A stretch of 64,000 bases of DNA, taken from assembly GCA_045641605.1 (NCBI GenBank), contig JAZUHG010000017.1:15841-79840 (forward strand), written 5' to 3'. Made by a program: the position numbers and the translations under genes. The notes under the pieces were generated by a model. That model searched no databases and was not told the origin of the DNA. It saw only the letters and a program-made list of their open reading frames with translations. Shown one piece after another: positions 10,121-20,808 of the stretch (positions are counted from its first letter, which is position 1; every line of letters starts with the position of its first letter). Source of the DNA: Equivita sp045641605. GTDB taxonomy: Bacteria > Actinomycetota > Coriobacteriia > Coriobacteriales > Eggerthellaceae.

Positions 10121-10126
10121 ATTATA
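10121..10126 (-). promoter_or_regulatory. -10 box of the ion permease gene
   Basis: TATAAT on the minus strand, about 32 bases upstream of the chosen ATG and followed by the GAGGAG ribosome binding site. No clear -35 element. Confidence 0.4.
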
Positions 10127-10182
10127 ACAAAAGATTACAGAAATTTTATGATTATATTTTTGGGTCATTTGCTGGTGATTTA

Positions 10183-10191
10183 TGCGATAAT
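10183..10191 (+). promoter_or_regulatory. extended -10 promoter of tig
   Basis: TGCGATAAT matches the extended -10 pattern TGnTATAAT with one mismatch. It lies 63 bases before the tig ATG, leaving a leader that includes AGGAAGTGA as the ribosome binding site. Confidence 0.45.
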
Positions 10192-10254
10192 ATGCGGTTG
10201 CGCTCAAAATGAAAAAGCGCATATTGGTTATTGTGAATATAGGAAGTGAATTAG

Positions 10255-11610
10255 ATGAAAGTTAAGGTTGAAGAATTAAAAGACAATAAGGTAAAGGTTG
10301 CCGTAAGCTTTACAAAAGACGAGGTAGATACTGCTATTTCGAAGAAGTATGCTGAGCTTGCTAGCAAGTATAAGTTTCCAGGCTTTAGGGCTGGTAAAGC
10401 TCCACGTCCAGTTGTGGACAATATGTTTACAAAAGCTGGTGTATTAGGCCAGGTAACTGAGGACTTAATTAATGATAATTACCCTTTGTCTGTTGACGAT
10501 GCTAATATTTTCCCAGTTGGACAGCCAGATTTCGGAAAAGATGAGTCCAATATGGTTGAAGAGGGCAAAGTATTTAGTTTTGAATACACAATTCAAGTTG
10601 CTCCTAAATTTAGCTTGTCTAGCTACGAAAAGGTAAAAATTACAATGCCTTCGGCTGATCCTACAGAAAAAGAGATTGATGCACAGTTAGACCAGTTTAG
10701 AGAGCATTATTTTACTTACGAGGACGCTGGAGCTTCGGAGAAAGCAAAGGCCGATAGCACTTTATCGCTTAAGATGTCTGCAAAAGACGACGAAGACAAG
10801 GAAATCGAAACTTTGACAAACGACAAGCTTAGCTATCATTTGGGATCTAAGTTTTTACCTGATGAGTTTGAGAAAAAGCTTGTAGGTTCTAAGAAAGGCG
10901 ATAAATTTAACTTTACTATTAAAATGCCTGATAGTCCTACTGTTTATACTCAGGCATTGCAAGGCAAAACCAAGAATATTAAGTTTAATGTTGAAGTAAA
11001 TGGCATTCAAGTTAAAAAGCTTCCTAAGATTGATGATGAATTTGCTAAGAAGAATATGGGTTTTGATACAGTTAAGGAACTTCGTGACCAAATTTCTCAG
11101 CAAATCAGTCAAGAAAAAGCAAGGATGTTGCCGCTTCTTCGTGAGAATAAGTGTTTGGATGAATTGTCTAAGCGCTTGAAGGGTGATGTGCCTAAACAGG
11201 TTTGCGAACAGAAGGAAGCCCAGCTACTTCAAGACTTTTTCGGTCAATTACAACAAGCTGGTATGACTTTCGATCAGTATTTAGCTCAGCAGAATTTGGA
11301 TGCTGATAAATTTAAGGCTGATCTTAAAAAGCAGGCTGCCGATGTTGCCAAACAAGATGCTGCTTTGGATGCATATGCCGAGAAAAAAGGACTTCTTGCA
11401 ACTGATAAAGAGGTTGAGGCAGAATTTAAAAATGGCGACCCAAAGAATTGGGAAAAATTATATGAAGATTGGCGTAAACGTGGTGAGCTTCACATCGTTC
11501 GACAGGCAATTTCTAGAATGAAAGCTGCAAAAGACCTTGTAGATAATGCTGATGTTAAGATTGAGGCCGATAAGAAGCCTGTAGCGAAGAAGGCCCCGGC
11601 AAAGAAGTAA
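10255..11610 (+). CDS. tig: trigger factor (ribosome-associated chaperone and PPIase)
   Basis: 451 residues. The N-terminal ribosome-binding domain carries the signature FPGFRAGKAPRPVV (consensus GFRxGKxP) around residues 42-55. A central FKBP-like PPIase region follows (about 150-240), then a long helical C-terminal domain. The chain ends in a basic Ala/Lys/Pro tail (KKPVAKKAPAKK), a common feature of actinobacterial trigger factors. It binds nascent chains at the exit tunnel. It is followed by clpP and clpX, the classical tig-clpP-clpX order. No TGA codon. Confidence 0.95.
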   Translation: MKVKVEELKDNKVKVAVSFTKDEVDTAISKKYAELASKYKFPGFRAGKAPRPVVDNMFTKAGVLGQVTEDLINDNYPLSVDDANIFPVGQPDFGKDESNMVEEGKVFSFEYTIQVAPKFSLSSYEKVKITMPSADPTEKEIDAQLDQFREHYFTYEDAGASEKAKADSTLSLKMSAKDDEDKEIETLTNDKLSYHLGSKFLPDEFEKKLVGSKKGDKFNFTIKMPDSPTVYTQALQGKTKNIKFNVEVNGIQVKKLPKIDDEFAKKNMGFDTVKELRDQISQQISQEKARMLPLLRENKCLDELSKRLKGDVPKQVCEQKEAQLLQDFFGQLQQAGMTFDQYLAQQNLDADKFKADLKKQAADVAKQDAALDAYAEKKGLLATDKEVEAEFKNGDPKNWEKLYEDWRKRGELHIVRQAISRMKAAKDLVDNADVKIEADKKPVAKKAPAKK

Positions 11611-11682
11611 ACCAATGAATACCGTTTTATTAATAATAATTATTTTGTTGTTATTGAGGAGAAGAAAGAAATAGGAGGGACA

Positions 11683-12291
11683 ATGAAGTTAGAAAGTGTT
11701 TCAAAAAATACATTAGTACCTTATGTTGTTGAGCAAAGTGACAGAGGTGAGCGCAGCTATGATATTTATTCTCGTTTATTAAATGACAGGATTATTTTCT
11801 TAGGCGAGCAAATTGACGATGCTGTTGCAAATACTGTTGTTGCTCAGCTTTTGCACTTAGAAAATTCTGACCCCGAAAAAGATATCTCGTTGTATATAAA
11901 TAGCCCAGGTGGATCTGTTACTGCTGGTCTTGCTATTATGGATACAATGAATTTTATCAAGCCAGATGTATCAACAGTTTGTGTTGGTCTTTGCGCCAGT
12001 ATGGCTGCCGTTCTTTTGGCAGCTGGCAAAAAAGGTAAGAGATTTGCTCTTCCTAATTCTACAATTTTGATTCACCAGCCAATGGGACAAGCTCAAGGTC
12101 AAGAAACTGAGATTTCTATTGTTGCAGAACAAATCAAAAAGACTCGCGCACAGTTAAATAAAATTTTGGCTGATGCAACTGGTCAAGACTTAAAAACTAT
12201 TCAAAAGGATACAGATAGGGATAACTATATGAATGCTGAAGAAGCTAAAAAATATGGCCTTATCGATAAGATTCCTAGTGTTCACAAATAG
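11683..12291 (+). CDS. clpP: ATP-dependent Clp protease proteolytic subunit
   Basis: 202 residues, normal ClpP length. The catalytic triad is Ser 106 in GLCASMAAV, His 131 in LIHQPMG and the Asp of QKDTDRDNY. It forms the tetradecameric protease chamber used with ClpX, encoded 7 bases downstream. The start is fixed by a strong AGGAGGGA ribosome binding site 3-10 bases before the ATG at 11683. The 72-base gap after tig is A/T-rich and could hold a second promoter, but I see no convincing box. Confidence 0.96.
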   Translation: MKLESVSKNTLVPYVVEQSDRGERSYDIYSRLLNDRIIFLGEQIDDAVANTVVAQLLHLENSDPEKDISLYINSPGGSVTAGLAIMDTMNFIKPDVSTVCVGLCASMAAVLLAAGKKGKRFALPNSTILIHQPMGQAQGQETEISIVAEQIKKTRAQLNKILADATGQDLKTIQKDTDRDNYMNAEEAKKYGLIDKIPSVHK

Positions 12292-12298
12292 AGGATAA

Positions 12299-13780
12299 AT
12301 GGCGAAGAAAAGTCAAAATACCGATAACAAAGTTTCTGAATTGACCGATGACATGGTTTGTTCTTTTTGTGGCAAAACTGGCACTATGGTTGCTGGCATG
12401 ATTGAAAACGGCAACGGCTCATATATTTGCGACGAGTGTGTTGCGACTTGTATAGACACTTTTAAAAAAGAACTTAACCTAAATTTGTCAGATAAGGGTA
12501 GCGGTACTGGTTCGCTTACAGAGGCTGAACTTCGCAATATAGCCATGATGGATGCCATGCGTAATATCTCTAATGATTATCGCGGTACTTATGTGGCTGA
12601 TGAGGTGGTTTACACCACTGAAGATAAAAAGAAAGAGCCGATCGTACTAAAGAATCTTCCAACTCCAAGCGAGATGTTTGATATTTTGTCTGAATATGTT
12701 ATTGGGCAAGATGATGCAAAAAAGGCTTTGAGTGTAGCTGTCTATAATCACTATAAGCGCTTGCAAATTTCAGGTGTTGCTAAAGGCGATGATAAAGCTA
12801 ATTCTAAAGCTGAGATTCTATCTAAAGAAGATACTGAAATTTCGAAGAGTAACATTTTGCTTTTGGGACCTACAGGTTCTGGTAAAACTTTGCTTGCTCA
12901 AACTCTTGCTAACATTTTGCAAGTTCCTTTTGCAATTGCCGATGCTACTGCGCTTACCGAAGCAGGCTATGTTGGCGAAGACGTGGAAAGTATCTTGCTT
13001 AAGCTAATTATTGATGCAGATTTTGATGTAGAGACTGCTGAACTTGGCATTATCTACATTGATGAGATAGATAAAATTGCTCGCAAAGGCGAAAATGTAA
13101 GCATTACAAGAGATGTTTCTGGGGAAGGCGTCCAGCAAGCATTACTCAAGATTGTCGAAGGCTGTCAAGCAAACGTACCTCCAAAAGGTGGTCGTAAGCA
13201 CCCAGAACAAGAGCTAATCCCAATTAAGACTGACAATATTTTGTTCATCATTGGTGGTGCTTTTGTAGGACTTACAGACATAATTGCTAAACGTGTTGGC
13301 GATAGCGAAATTGGCTTTAGTGCAAAAAGCACAAAGAAGAAGAATGACAAAGAGGCTGAGCTATTAAAGCAAGTTTTGCCTCAAGACCTAACGAAGTATG
13401 GAATGATTCCAGAATTTGTTGGAAGAATTCCAGTTGTAACTTCGCTAAAGGCTCTGGAGAAAGAAGATTTAATAAAAATTTTGACTGAGCCAAAGAATTC
13501 GTTATTAAAACAATATACAAAGATGTTTGCTTATGAAAATGCAGACTTAATTTTCGATAAAAAAGCATTGAGTGCAATTGCAGAAGAAGCCATTAAGCAA
13601 AAAACAGGTGCGCGTGGACTTCGAAGCATTTGCGAGAGGGTTTTGATGGATGTCATGTATCAATTACCTGATATTCCAGGTCCAAAAGTTGTCAATGTAA
13701 CCGAAGACGACATCTTAGGCAAAACAAAACCTGAAATTAAAAAGAAAAAACAAGGATCTAGTAAAAGTTCTAAAAAATAA
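12299..13780 (+). CDS. clpX: ATP-dependent Clp protease ATP-binding subunit ClpX
   Basis: 493 residues, longer than the usual ~420-430. The N-terminal C4 zinc-binding domain (CSFCGKTG ... CDECV) binds adaptors and substrates. AAA+ motifs are Walker [16 protein letters not shown], Walker [13 protein letters not shown] and sensor/arginine elements further on; the VGEDVES segment and the GFS region are present. The extra length comes from a linker after the zinc domain, an insert between NHYKRLQ and NILLLGP, and a Lys-rich insert ([11 protein letters not shown]) near residue 345. Unfolds tagged proteins, including tmRNA-tagged ones, for ClpP. Confidence 0.95.
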   Translation: MAKKSQNTDNKVSELTDDMVCSFCGKTGTMVAGMIENGNGSYICDECVATCIDTFKKELNLNLSDKGSGTGSLTEAELRNIAMMDAMRNISNDYRGTYVADEVVYTTEDKKKEPIVLKNLPTPSEMFDILSEYVIGQDDAKKALSVAVYNHYKRLQISGVAKGDDKANSKAEILSKEDTEISKSNILLLGPTGSGKTLLAQTLANILQVPFAIADATALTEAGYVGEDVESILLKLIIDADFDVETAELGIIYIDEIDKIARKGENVSITRDVSGEGVQQALLKIVEGCQANVPPKGGRKHPEQELIPIKTDNILFIIGGAFVGLTDIIAKRVGDSEIGFSAKSTKKKNDKEAELLKQVLPQDLTKYGMIPEFVGRIPVVTSLKALEKEDLIKILTEPKNSLLKQYTKMFAYENADLIFDKKALSAIAEEAIKQKTGARGLRSICERVLMDVMYQLPDIPGPKVVNVTEDDILGKTKPEIKKKKQGSSKSSKK

Positions 13781-13782
13781 TT

Positions 13783-16437
13783 ATGGCAGATACTAATCAA
13801 AATGAGAAAGATCAAAAAATCTTTAATGACTGGAAGGATGCTGGTTATTTTTCCAGGACGGCTGGATTTGGTCCTCATAAGGGTGAGAGCTACACAGTTG
13901 TAATTCCGCCACCAAACATTACTGGAAAGCTTCATATGGGTCATGCCTTAAATGATGCTATTCAAGATTCGATTATTAGGCGTGCCAGAATGCAAGGCTA
14001 CCAAACCAGGTGGGTTTTAGGGACCGATCATGCTGGTATTGCAACTCAAACTAAGGTTGATAAGCATTTAGCTGACCAGGGCATTAACCGTCGCGAGATT
14101 GGTCGCGAGAAGTTCATTGAGGCTTGTCAAGATTGGCGTAAGGAATATGGTAACACCATCGTAAATCAAATTAAGATGATGGGCTGTTCTGTCGATTACG
14201 ACGACGAAAAGTTCACAATGAGCGAGGAATTTTCGCGAGCGGTTCGCCAGCTCTTCGTCGATTGGTATCACAACTATTTGATTTATCGTGGTAAGCGAAT
14301 TGTTAACTGGTGTCCGCATTGTACAACGGCAATTGCCGATGACGAGGCCGAATACGAGGACGAACATGGCCACTTGTGGTATTTGAAATACCCATTGGAA
14401 GAGCCAGTTGATGGAATTGACTATGTATTAATTGCAACAACACGTCCAGAAACAATGCTGGGCGATACTGGTGTTGCTGTTAATCCAAAAGATGATCGCT
14501 ACAAAAAACTTATTGGTAAGAATTTGATATTGCCAATAGTGGACCGAAAAATTCCAATCTTTGATGACTTTTATGTTGATAAAGAATTTGGTACTGGTGC
14601 GGTTAAGGTTACTCCGGCACACGACCCTAACGATTACGCAATGGGTAACAGACATGACCTTGAGCGTATTAATGTCTTTGATGAGACTGCGCATGTGGTT
14701 GAGGGTTACGGCAAGTTTTCTGGCATGAGTGCCTTGGAAGCTCGCGAAGCTATTGTTGAAGAGTTCGAAAAGCTTGGCCTTTTGGATCATATCGAAGATC
14801 ATGATCACAGTGTTATGCATTGTTATAGATGCCATACAACTTTGGAGCCATGGCTTTCGGAGCAATGGTTTGTAAACGTTGAAGAGCTTAAAAAGCCTGC
14901 TCTAAAGGTTGTTCAGGATAAAGAAATTAAGTTTTTCCCAGACCGCTGAAGCCAGGTTTATCTTGATTGGTTAGAAAATTTAAAGGATTGGTGTATTTCT
15001 CGCCAACTTTGGTGGGGCCATCAAATTCCTATGTATTATTGTGATGAATGTGGTTGGCAAGATGCCAGCGTTGATAAAATTGACAAGTGTCCAAAGTGTG
15101 GTGCGGAAGTTCGTCAAGACGAAGACGTTTTGGATACTTGGTTTTCTTCTCAACTTTGGCCTTTTGCTACACAAGGTTGGGTAGATGGTGACCCAGATGG
15201 AGATCTAAAGAACTATTATCCAACCCAAGTTCTATCTACCGCACGTGACATCATGGGACTTTGGGTTGCTCGTATGGTTATGGCTTCGGAGTATTGCATG
15301 AAGGATATTCCATTTGAGCATGTTTTGATCCATCCAACAGTAATGGGTGCCGATGGCAAGCCTATGAGCAAGAGCCGGGGCAATGGTGTTGATCCAATTG
15401 ACTTAATTAATGACTTCGGCGCGGATGCTATGCGTTTTGGTTTGCTAACTCAAGTTACCGGAACCCAAGCAATGCGCTTCGACAAGCAAAAGATTGAAAC
15501 TTCCCGAAACTTCGCTAATAAGATTAGAAATGCTTCGCGTTTTGTTTTAATGAATATGGAAGATTTCTCCGAAGACGAGGCAAAACCTGTTGCAAAAACT
15601 GCTGTTGACAAGTGGATTTTATCACGCTTGGCAAAACTTGTCCAAGGTGTTGACAAAGCTTATGAAACTTATGACTTTGGTGAGATTACCAAAGACTTAT
15701 ATACATTTTTCTGGAATGAATTTTGCGATTGGTACATTGAATTTAGCAAGAGTAGGCTTAACGGAAGTGATGCCGAAGATAAAAAAGCATGCCAAAATAA
15801 TTTGTTGTTCATTTTGGACACATCGCTTCGTCTTTTGCATCCAATTATGCCTTTTGTTACAGAAGAGATCTATCAAGAGCTTCCAATTAAGAAAGAGCAG
15901 AAGCATTTAATGATGAGCGCTTGGCCAAACTTCGATGATTTGAAATCTTTTATCGATGATGATGCTGAAGCCGAGGTCGTAAATGTTTGTGTTTGTGTTG
16001 GAAGTGTTCGTTCGATCCGTGCGCGTTATGGAATTTCTCCAAAACAAGCATTGGATGTTGTTGTTAAACCAAAAGATGATAAGCTTACTAAGCTAATTTC
16101 TGCTCAGGAAAACTTGATTGCCAAGTTAGCCAATACTTCGGAGTTTAGTGTCGATAAAGCCGCTAAAAAGCCTGACCAATCAAGCGTTGTGGTTGCTAAC
16201 AATCTTGAAATTTACATCATCTTGAAGGGCCTTGTAGATTTTGAGGCAGAAAAAGCCCGCCTTACTAAAGAGATGGATGCTTTGAGCAAAGATGAGGCTA
16301 TGTTTAGCAAGAAATTGAGCAACCCTGGATTTTTGAAGAACGCAAAGCCAGAGGTTGTTGAGAAAGACAAAGCTAAGCTTGCAAAAATTCAAGAAAATCT
16401 AGAGCGCTTAAAATCTCAAATCAAAGAACTGGGGTAG
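13783..16437 (+). CDS. valS: valyl-tRNA synthetase
   Basis: 884 residues. HIGH motif is [12 protein letters not shown], the KMSKS loop is [12 protein letters not shown], the CP1 editing domain retains [10 protein letters not shown] and [16 protein letters not shown], and a C-terminal coiled coil follows. The TGA at 14947-14949 is codon 389, in the stretch [18 protein letters not shown] where class I ValRS enzymes carry RW; it joins the two apparent fragments. About two dozen other Trp in this gene are TGG. Three bases separate it from clpX, three from der. Confidence 0.96.
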
Positions 16438-16440
16438 GCC

Positions 16441-17745
16441 ATGAGTTTACCTTTAGTAGCAATAGTCGGCAGACCTAATGTCGGCAAATCAACCTTCGTT
16501 AATAGGATCAGTGGACGCGATGAAGCCATCGTTCATGAGATGCGTGGTGTTACTCGTGATCGCTCCTACCATGATGCAGATTGGAATGGCGTTAAGTTTC
16601 GCATGATTGACACTGGTGGTATTGAAGTTTCTAGCAGTGATCAATTCCAAAATTCCATCAAGGCTCAAGCTCTTGCAAGTACCGAAGAAAGCGATTTGAT
16701 TGTTTTTATCGTGGATGGTCAAACTGGTATCCAGCACGAGGATCAAGAGGTTGCTAACATTTTGAAGCGTTCAAAAAAACCTATCATGTTGGTAGTTAAC
16801 AAGATTGATGACCCTTCAAAAAATGATGATATTTATGAGTTCTATAAGCTTGGTGTGGGGGACCCTTATGCGATTTCTGCATTACATGGTCATGGTACAG
16901 GTGATTTTTTGGATGATATGGTTACAAAATTTGAGGTAACCGAAGACGAGGATGACGACTCCATCAAGATTGCCATCATTGGACGCCCTAACGCTGGCAA
17001 GAGCTCTCTCACAAATTGCTTAACGGGAGAAAATCGCGCAATTGTATCTGACGTTGCGGGAACCACACGTGATAGCATTGATACTATCGTTGAGCGAAAC
17101 GACCAAAAATATACAATTATTGATACTGCTGGTCTTCGTAAGAAAAGTGCAATTGACGAGGATGTTGAGTATTATTCATTTGTTCGTGCACTTCGAGCAA
17201 TTGATAAAGCTGACGTAGCTGTCCTGGTTATTGATTCCACTCTTGGTCTTACTGACCAAGATCAACGTGTTGCTGGGATGGCTAAAGAGCGCGGATGTGC
17301 CCTCGTCATCGTTTTAAATAAATGAGATGTTGTTGGCGATGCCAGACGTAAGGCAGAAGTCCGCGAACGTTTAAATGACCGAATGGAATTTGTTGGATAT
17401 GCAAAGGTTGTTTCTGCAGTTGCTCTAACGGGTAAGAAAGTTGCTCACATTTGGGATGCAATTGATGCTGCATATGCTAATTTCTCTAAAAAACTTCCAA
17501 CCAACAAGCTTAACAATTGGCTTATGGGAATTAAAGAGACAGGCTTTACAGTTACGAAGGGCAAAAAAGTACTTCGTTTGAAATATATATCTCAAACTGG
17601 GTCAATGCCACCACATTTCACTGTTTTTGTAAACCATGCAAGTGTTGTAAATGATAACTTTGAGCGTTTTTTCGAGAATAAAATGAGAGATAGTTTTGAT
17701 TTAGAAGGTACTCCAGTAACATTCAGGTATAAAACAAGGGGATAG
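16441..17745 (+). CDS. der: ribosome-assembly GTPase Der (EngA)
   Basis: 434 residues with tandem GTPase domains: GRPNVGKSTFVN (G1) with NKID (G4) in the first, GRPNAGKSSLTN with NKWD in the second, and a C-terminal KH-like domain. The Trp of the second G4 motif NKWD is encoded by TGA (17323-17325, codon 295). This Trp is nearly invariant in Der, so the site is direct evidence for UGA as Trp. Der acts in late 50S subunit maturation. ATG follows valS closely; TAG stop. Confidence 0.96.
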
Positions 17746-17747
17746 TT

Positions 17748-18494
17748 ATGGCTGAAACACAAAATAAGCAAGTTAAAAAGAAAGCAAAGATTGTAGCTAT
17801 TGTTGCAAATAGCGAATTTAACGAAGCAAACTTTATGAAGAGTTTGCAAGGCGGCATGTTTGCAAGCATTATTGCAGTAGATGGCGGTTACAGACATCTT
17901 GAGTCGCGCGGAATTGTTCCAAACATTGTTATTGGTGACTTCGATAGCCTTGGTTATGTTCCCAAAGAAGATAAACAAGCAAGTGTTCAACTTAAAGAGG
18001 ATGTTGATGCTGGTACACCAAAAAATATTCGCGTAATGCAATACCCCGAAGATAAGGATAAAACTGATCTTGAACTTGCCATTGACGAAGCAATTAATAT
18101 GAAAGCACAAATTTTAATGGTCTATGGCGCTTTGGGTGGAAAGCTAGACATGACCATGTCTTCGATACAAATGTTAAGTCATATTGCAGACCATCGTATC
18201 GGAGTATTTTGTGTTGGAACAAAAGAAGCATGCGCTGTTGTCAACGGGCCTTCGGAATTTGGACTTGGAATTCCAAACGTCGATAGTTTAGATAAAAGGA
18301 TTTCAATTTTATCTTTGACCGATGTATCTTTGATTGAGGCTTCATCTGGACTTAAGTGACCATATACAAACACAGCACTTACCAATAGCATGTCTCTTGG
18401 AATCTCAAATGAAATTGTTGGAAACCCAATGAAACTCAAAGTTAAAATGGGTAAAGTCCTACTCGTTTTTTCTTCAGGATTATTAGGTAAATAA
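17748..18494 (+). CDS. thiN: thiamine pyrophosphokinase
   Basis: 248 residues. The family motifs are AVDGGYRHLESRGIVPNIVIGDFDSLG (in pieces: VDGG, then GDFDS), KDKTDLELAIDEA and GALGGKLDMTMSSIQML, which bind ATP and Mg. TGA at 18357-18359 is Trp 204 in GLKWPYTNTAL; reading through restores the C-terminal motif SLGISNEI that closes the thiamine site. The enzyme makes thiamine diphosphate from thiamine and ATP. Cotranscribed after der. The N-terminus has a short Lys-rich extension (about 12 residues). Confidence 0.93.
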
Positions 18495-18507
18495 ATTTGA
18501 TTTGAGT

Positions 18508-18513
18508 TATAAT
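18508..18513 (+). promoter_or_regulatory. -10 box of tRNA-Asn
   Basis: TATAAT 15 bases before the 5' end of the mature tRNA, a usual distance for a short precursor leader. It starts 14 bases after the thiN stop. Confidence 0.5.
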
Positions 18514-18528
18514 GTGCGCTTGCAACGT

Positions 18529-18603
<75 letters not shown>

Positions 18604-18708
18604 TTTTTTTCTACTGTATATAATTATCTTTCGATATCTTTACCAATAACCTAAGTTATGTATTTACATCTTCGCTGTGATTTAGTATTAGAATTTTGAT
18701 ATTAATTT

Positions 18709-18739
18709 AGAAAAAAGGCCACTAAAAATAAGTGGCCTT
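18709..18739 (-). terminator. Rho-independent terminator of the ycaO-peptide unit
   Basis: Perfect 9-bp stem AAGGCCACT / AGTGGCCTT with a 7-base loop. On the minus strand it is followed by TTTTTTCT. It lies 20 bases after the stop of the small peptide gene, so the transcript contains ycaO and the peptide and little else. Confidence 0.8.
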
Positions 18740-18759
18740 ATAGCGAAATTGAAAAACAA

Positions 18760-18825
18760 TTAGCGGCAAATTAATACTACGCCACCATCTTCTGGTTCAA
18801 TTTCGATGCCGATTCCGTATTTCAT
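18760..18825 (-). CDS. 21-residue peptide gene next to YcaO; candidate modified-peptide precursor
   Basis: Encodes a 21-residue peptide starting MKYGIGIEIEPEDGG and ending VVLICR: acidic centre, alternating Gly/Ile/Glu, a single Cys second from the end, no Ser or Thr. It is preceded by a strong ribosome binding site (AAGGGAGG, 4 bases before the ATG), better than that of many long genes here, and is followed after 20 bases by a terminator. These features argue for real translation. The gene begins 40 bases after the ycaO stop on the same transcript. I recognise no family. It could be a YcaO substrate, a regulatory peptide or a small membrane-independent protein; a substrate role is inference from position. 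Confidence 0.6.
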   Translation of the reverse strand: MKYGIGIEIEPEDGGVVLICR

Positions 18826-18865
18826 AATACCTCCCTTCGACATGCATTTTATTATAACATAATAA

Positions 18866-20650
18866 TTAATTGTTATATTCTGACATAGCCTTAAGAATAA
18901 GTTTGGCTTTTCTAAAGGGGAAGAAAAATATTGAGCTTTCCAGCATTTTTCGATAATCTGGATACTCAAGCTTTAAAATTTTAGATGTATCACTAAACAA
19001 AGAATTAATATAAGAAAATGCTTTTTGATTAAATATAAATCTAATATATTCTGAAGCTTCTTTATGGCTTAAACCATTACTACGAAATTCTAAATATGCC
19101 TTCATAGAATCTACTTGCAAACGTGCTTCTTCGGAAACATTATTTAATTTTTGGATAACACAATAAATATTTAAAAATTCTCTATATGCTTTTTCAAAAT
19201 CTTCAAGCATTACATAAAGCATTACGCCAAAGTATTTAGCACCGTATATCGAACCACCCATTGAAACTTTTAGGTTTTTACATGGCGGCAAGTAAGAAAA
19301 CAGTGAATTCATAAATAACTGGTCAGAATAATAATTAAAAAGTTCTAGAATAATTTTTGCCGAATTTTTACTAATATTTGAAATATCCAAAAATAAATTT
19401 TTTACATAGTCTCTCTTGATCAAATTTAACAGATCTGTTTCGTTGTTGTTACAAATTTCTGACATTCCTGGGATAATTACATGGAATGCTGGAAATCCAA
19501 AACATGTTGCGTCTCTAACTAAAATCTGGTAATTAAATTTTTCAATCTTTTTAACCAAAACATTTAGCATATCTGAATTGCTTGAATATTTTGATTCTAG
19601 TTTGTTTAAGGAAAACTTACCAGATGATTTTAAAATTTCTAATGGATAAATTCCGCTTCCATCTACAAATGCATTGTTTATTGATTCTTTTGAAATTTTT
19701 GCATCCATAGTTTCAAATTTTGCTGTTTTTGAAAAAGTTTCTATTTGCCTTCCTTGTGTAGATTCTGTGAAAACTCTTTCGATAGCAATCTCGCAACATG
19801 GGTGACACCCAAAATTTACGCCCAAAGTTCCAGTTTTAGAATTTACAATTATCAATGCTGCAACAGGTCAAACACCACCTAACGAAGCATCTTTTAAATA
19901 TACATTTATGCCCTCTACGGTTTTTAACTTCTTTCAGGTGCTATATAAATTTGGATATTTTTTAATATATGATTCGGGAATGTCTGGTAAAGACAGTCTT
20001 TTTTGAATAACCAATCGGTGTACATATCTTTCAATAATCTCTGAAATTCCTTCAACAAGAGCCTCGTCTTTAGAATTCCCGGCAGCCATTCCATTACTTC
20101 AATATGTTATATCTGTTAAATATCTTGGTAAGTAATCTACCTTATTATTCGAAATATTATAATAGGGAAGACATAAGTATTTATTTCTTTTGTTTAGGGC
20201 AGAATATTTGTTGTAACAATATTTATCAAATCACTCGCTCTTTTCTTTAATACTTAAGGACGATTTTTTATTATACTTAAAGAGCAAATTTATAACGTCA
20301 GATCTTTGAGATATAATTTCTTTAGATGTTAAAAATTTTTCATCCTTTGAAATTAGAGGCCGTAAATCATGTCCGTAATAATTAAAAATGTTGAAAAGTT
20401 TATGGTTTTGTAAACGTTCAAAAAATTCCCCGTACGCACTTGCCAACGCTAAATCTTTTGTAGCACCTTTACCATTAGTCCCTATATTTGTATCTTTTAT
20501 GAAAAGTCTTAACGAATAAGTTGAAATTTCACTAGCAGAATTCCATTGCTCTTCAACTTCTATATGTAGTTTTTTTAAAATAGACTTTAAATACGTAACA
20601 GTATCTTTTGGATTTCTATCTTTATATCTATTTTCTAAAAACGAATCCAT
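18866..20650 (-). CDS. ycaO: stand-alone YcaO-domain protein (E. coli YcaO-like)
   Basis: 594 residues, colinear with E. coli YcaO over its whole length. Motifs: NGKGAT (59-64) followed by ALASAYGEFFER (68-79), SNGMAAGN (185-192) with IIERY, HPCCEIAIERVFTESTQGR (283-301), and IPGMSEI near 395; a helical C-terminal domain follows. YcaO enzymes use ATP to activate peptide backbone amides, giving azolines, thioamides or amidines; E. coli YcaO was linked genetically to S12 methylthiolation by RimO. Four of five Trp codons are TGA (for example 139 and 184). GGAGG precedes the ATG. No E1-like leader-binding partner or TfuA is nearby. The only companion is the 21-residue peptide gene. Confidence 0.9.
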
Positions 20651-20712
20651 GGATCCTCCAGACTTTTAATTAAAAAAATTAATATATGAGTTATATTTTA
20701 CTGCGACTTTAC

Positions 20713-20721
20713 ATTGTAGCA
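20713..20721 (-). promoter_or_regulatory. extended -10 promoter of ycaO
   Basis: TGCTACAAT on the minus strand, about 63 bases before the ycaO ATG. The leader is very AT-rich and ends with CTGGAGGATCC. Confidence 0.45.
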
Positions 20722-20778
20722 TTTTCTCATCACCTTAATTAAAGCTTTGATTATTTATTATTAAATAAACTAGTCTTA

Positions 20779-20787
20779 TGTTAAAAT
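20779..20787 (+). promoter_or_regulatory. extended -10 promoter of degV
   Basis: TGTTAAAAT 22 bases before the degV ATG, with AAAGGA between as the ribosome binding site. It opens the degV-hpf-argS-prepilin peptidase-rsmI-tlyA run and is divergent from the ycaO promoter. Confidence 0.45.
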
Positions 20788-20808
20788 TTTAAATAGATTA
20801 AAGGACGT

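Noticed and set aside
13783..17745. valS and der as pseudogenes or frameshifted genes because of internal TGA
   Set aside because: No frame change is involved, the breaks are single TGA codons on conserved Trp sites, and the same pattern occurs in more than twenty genes including essential ones.
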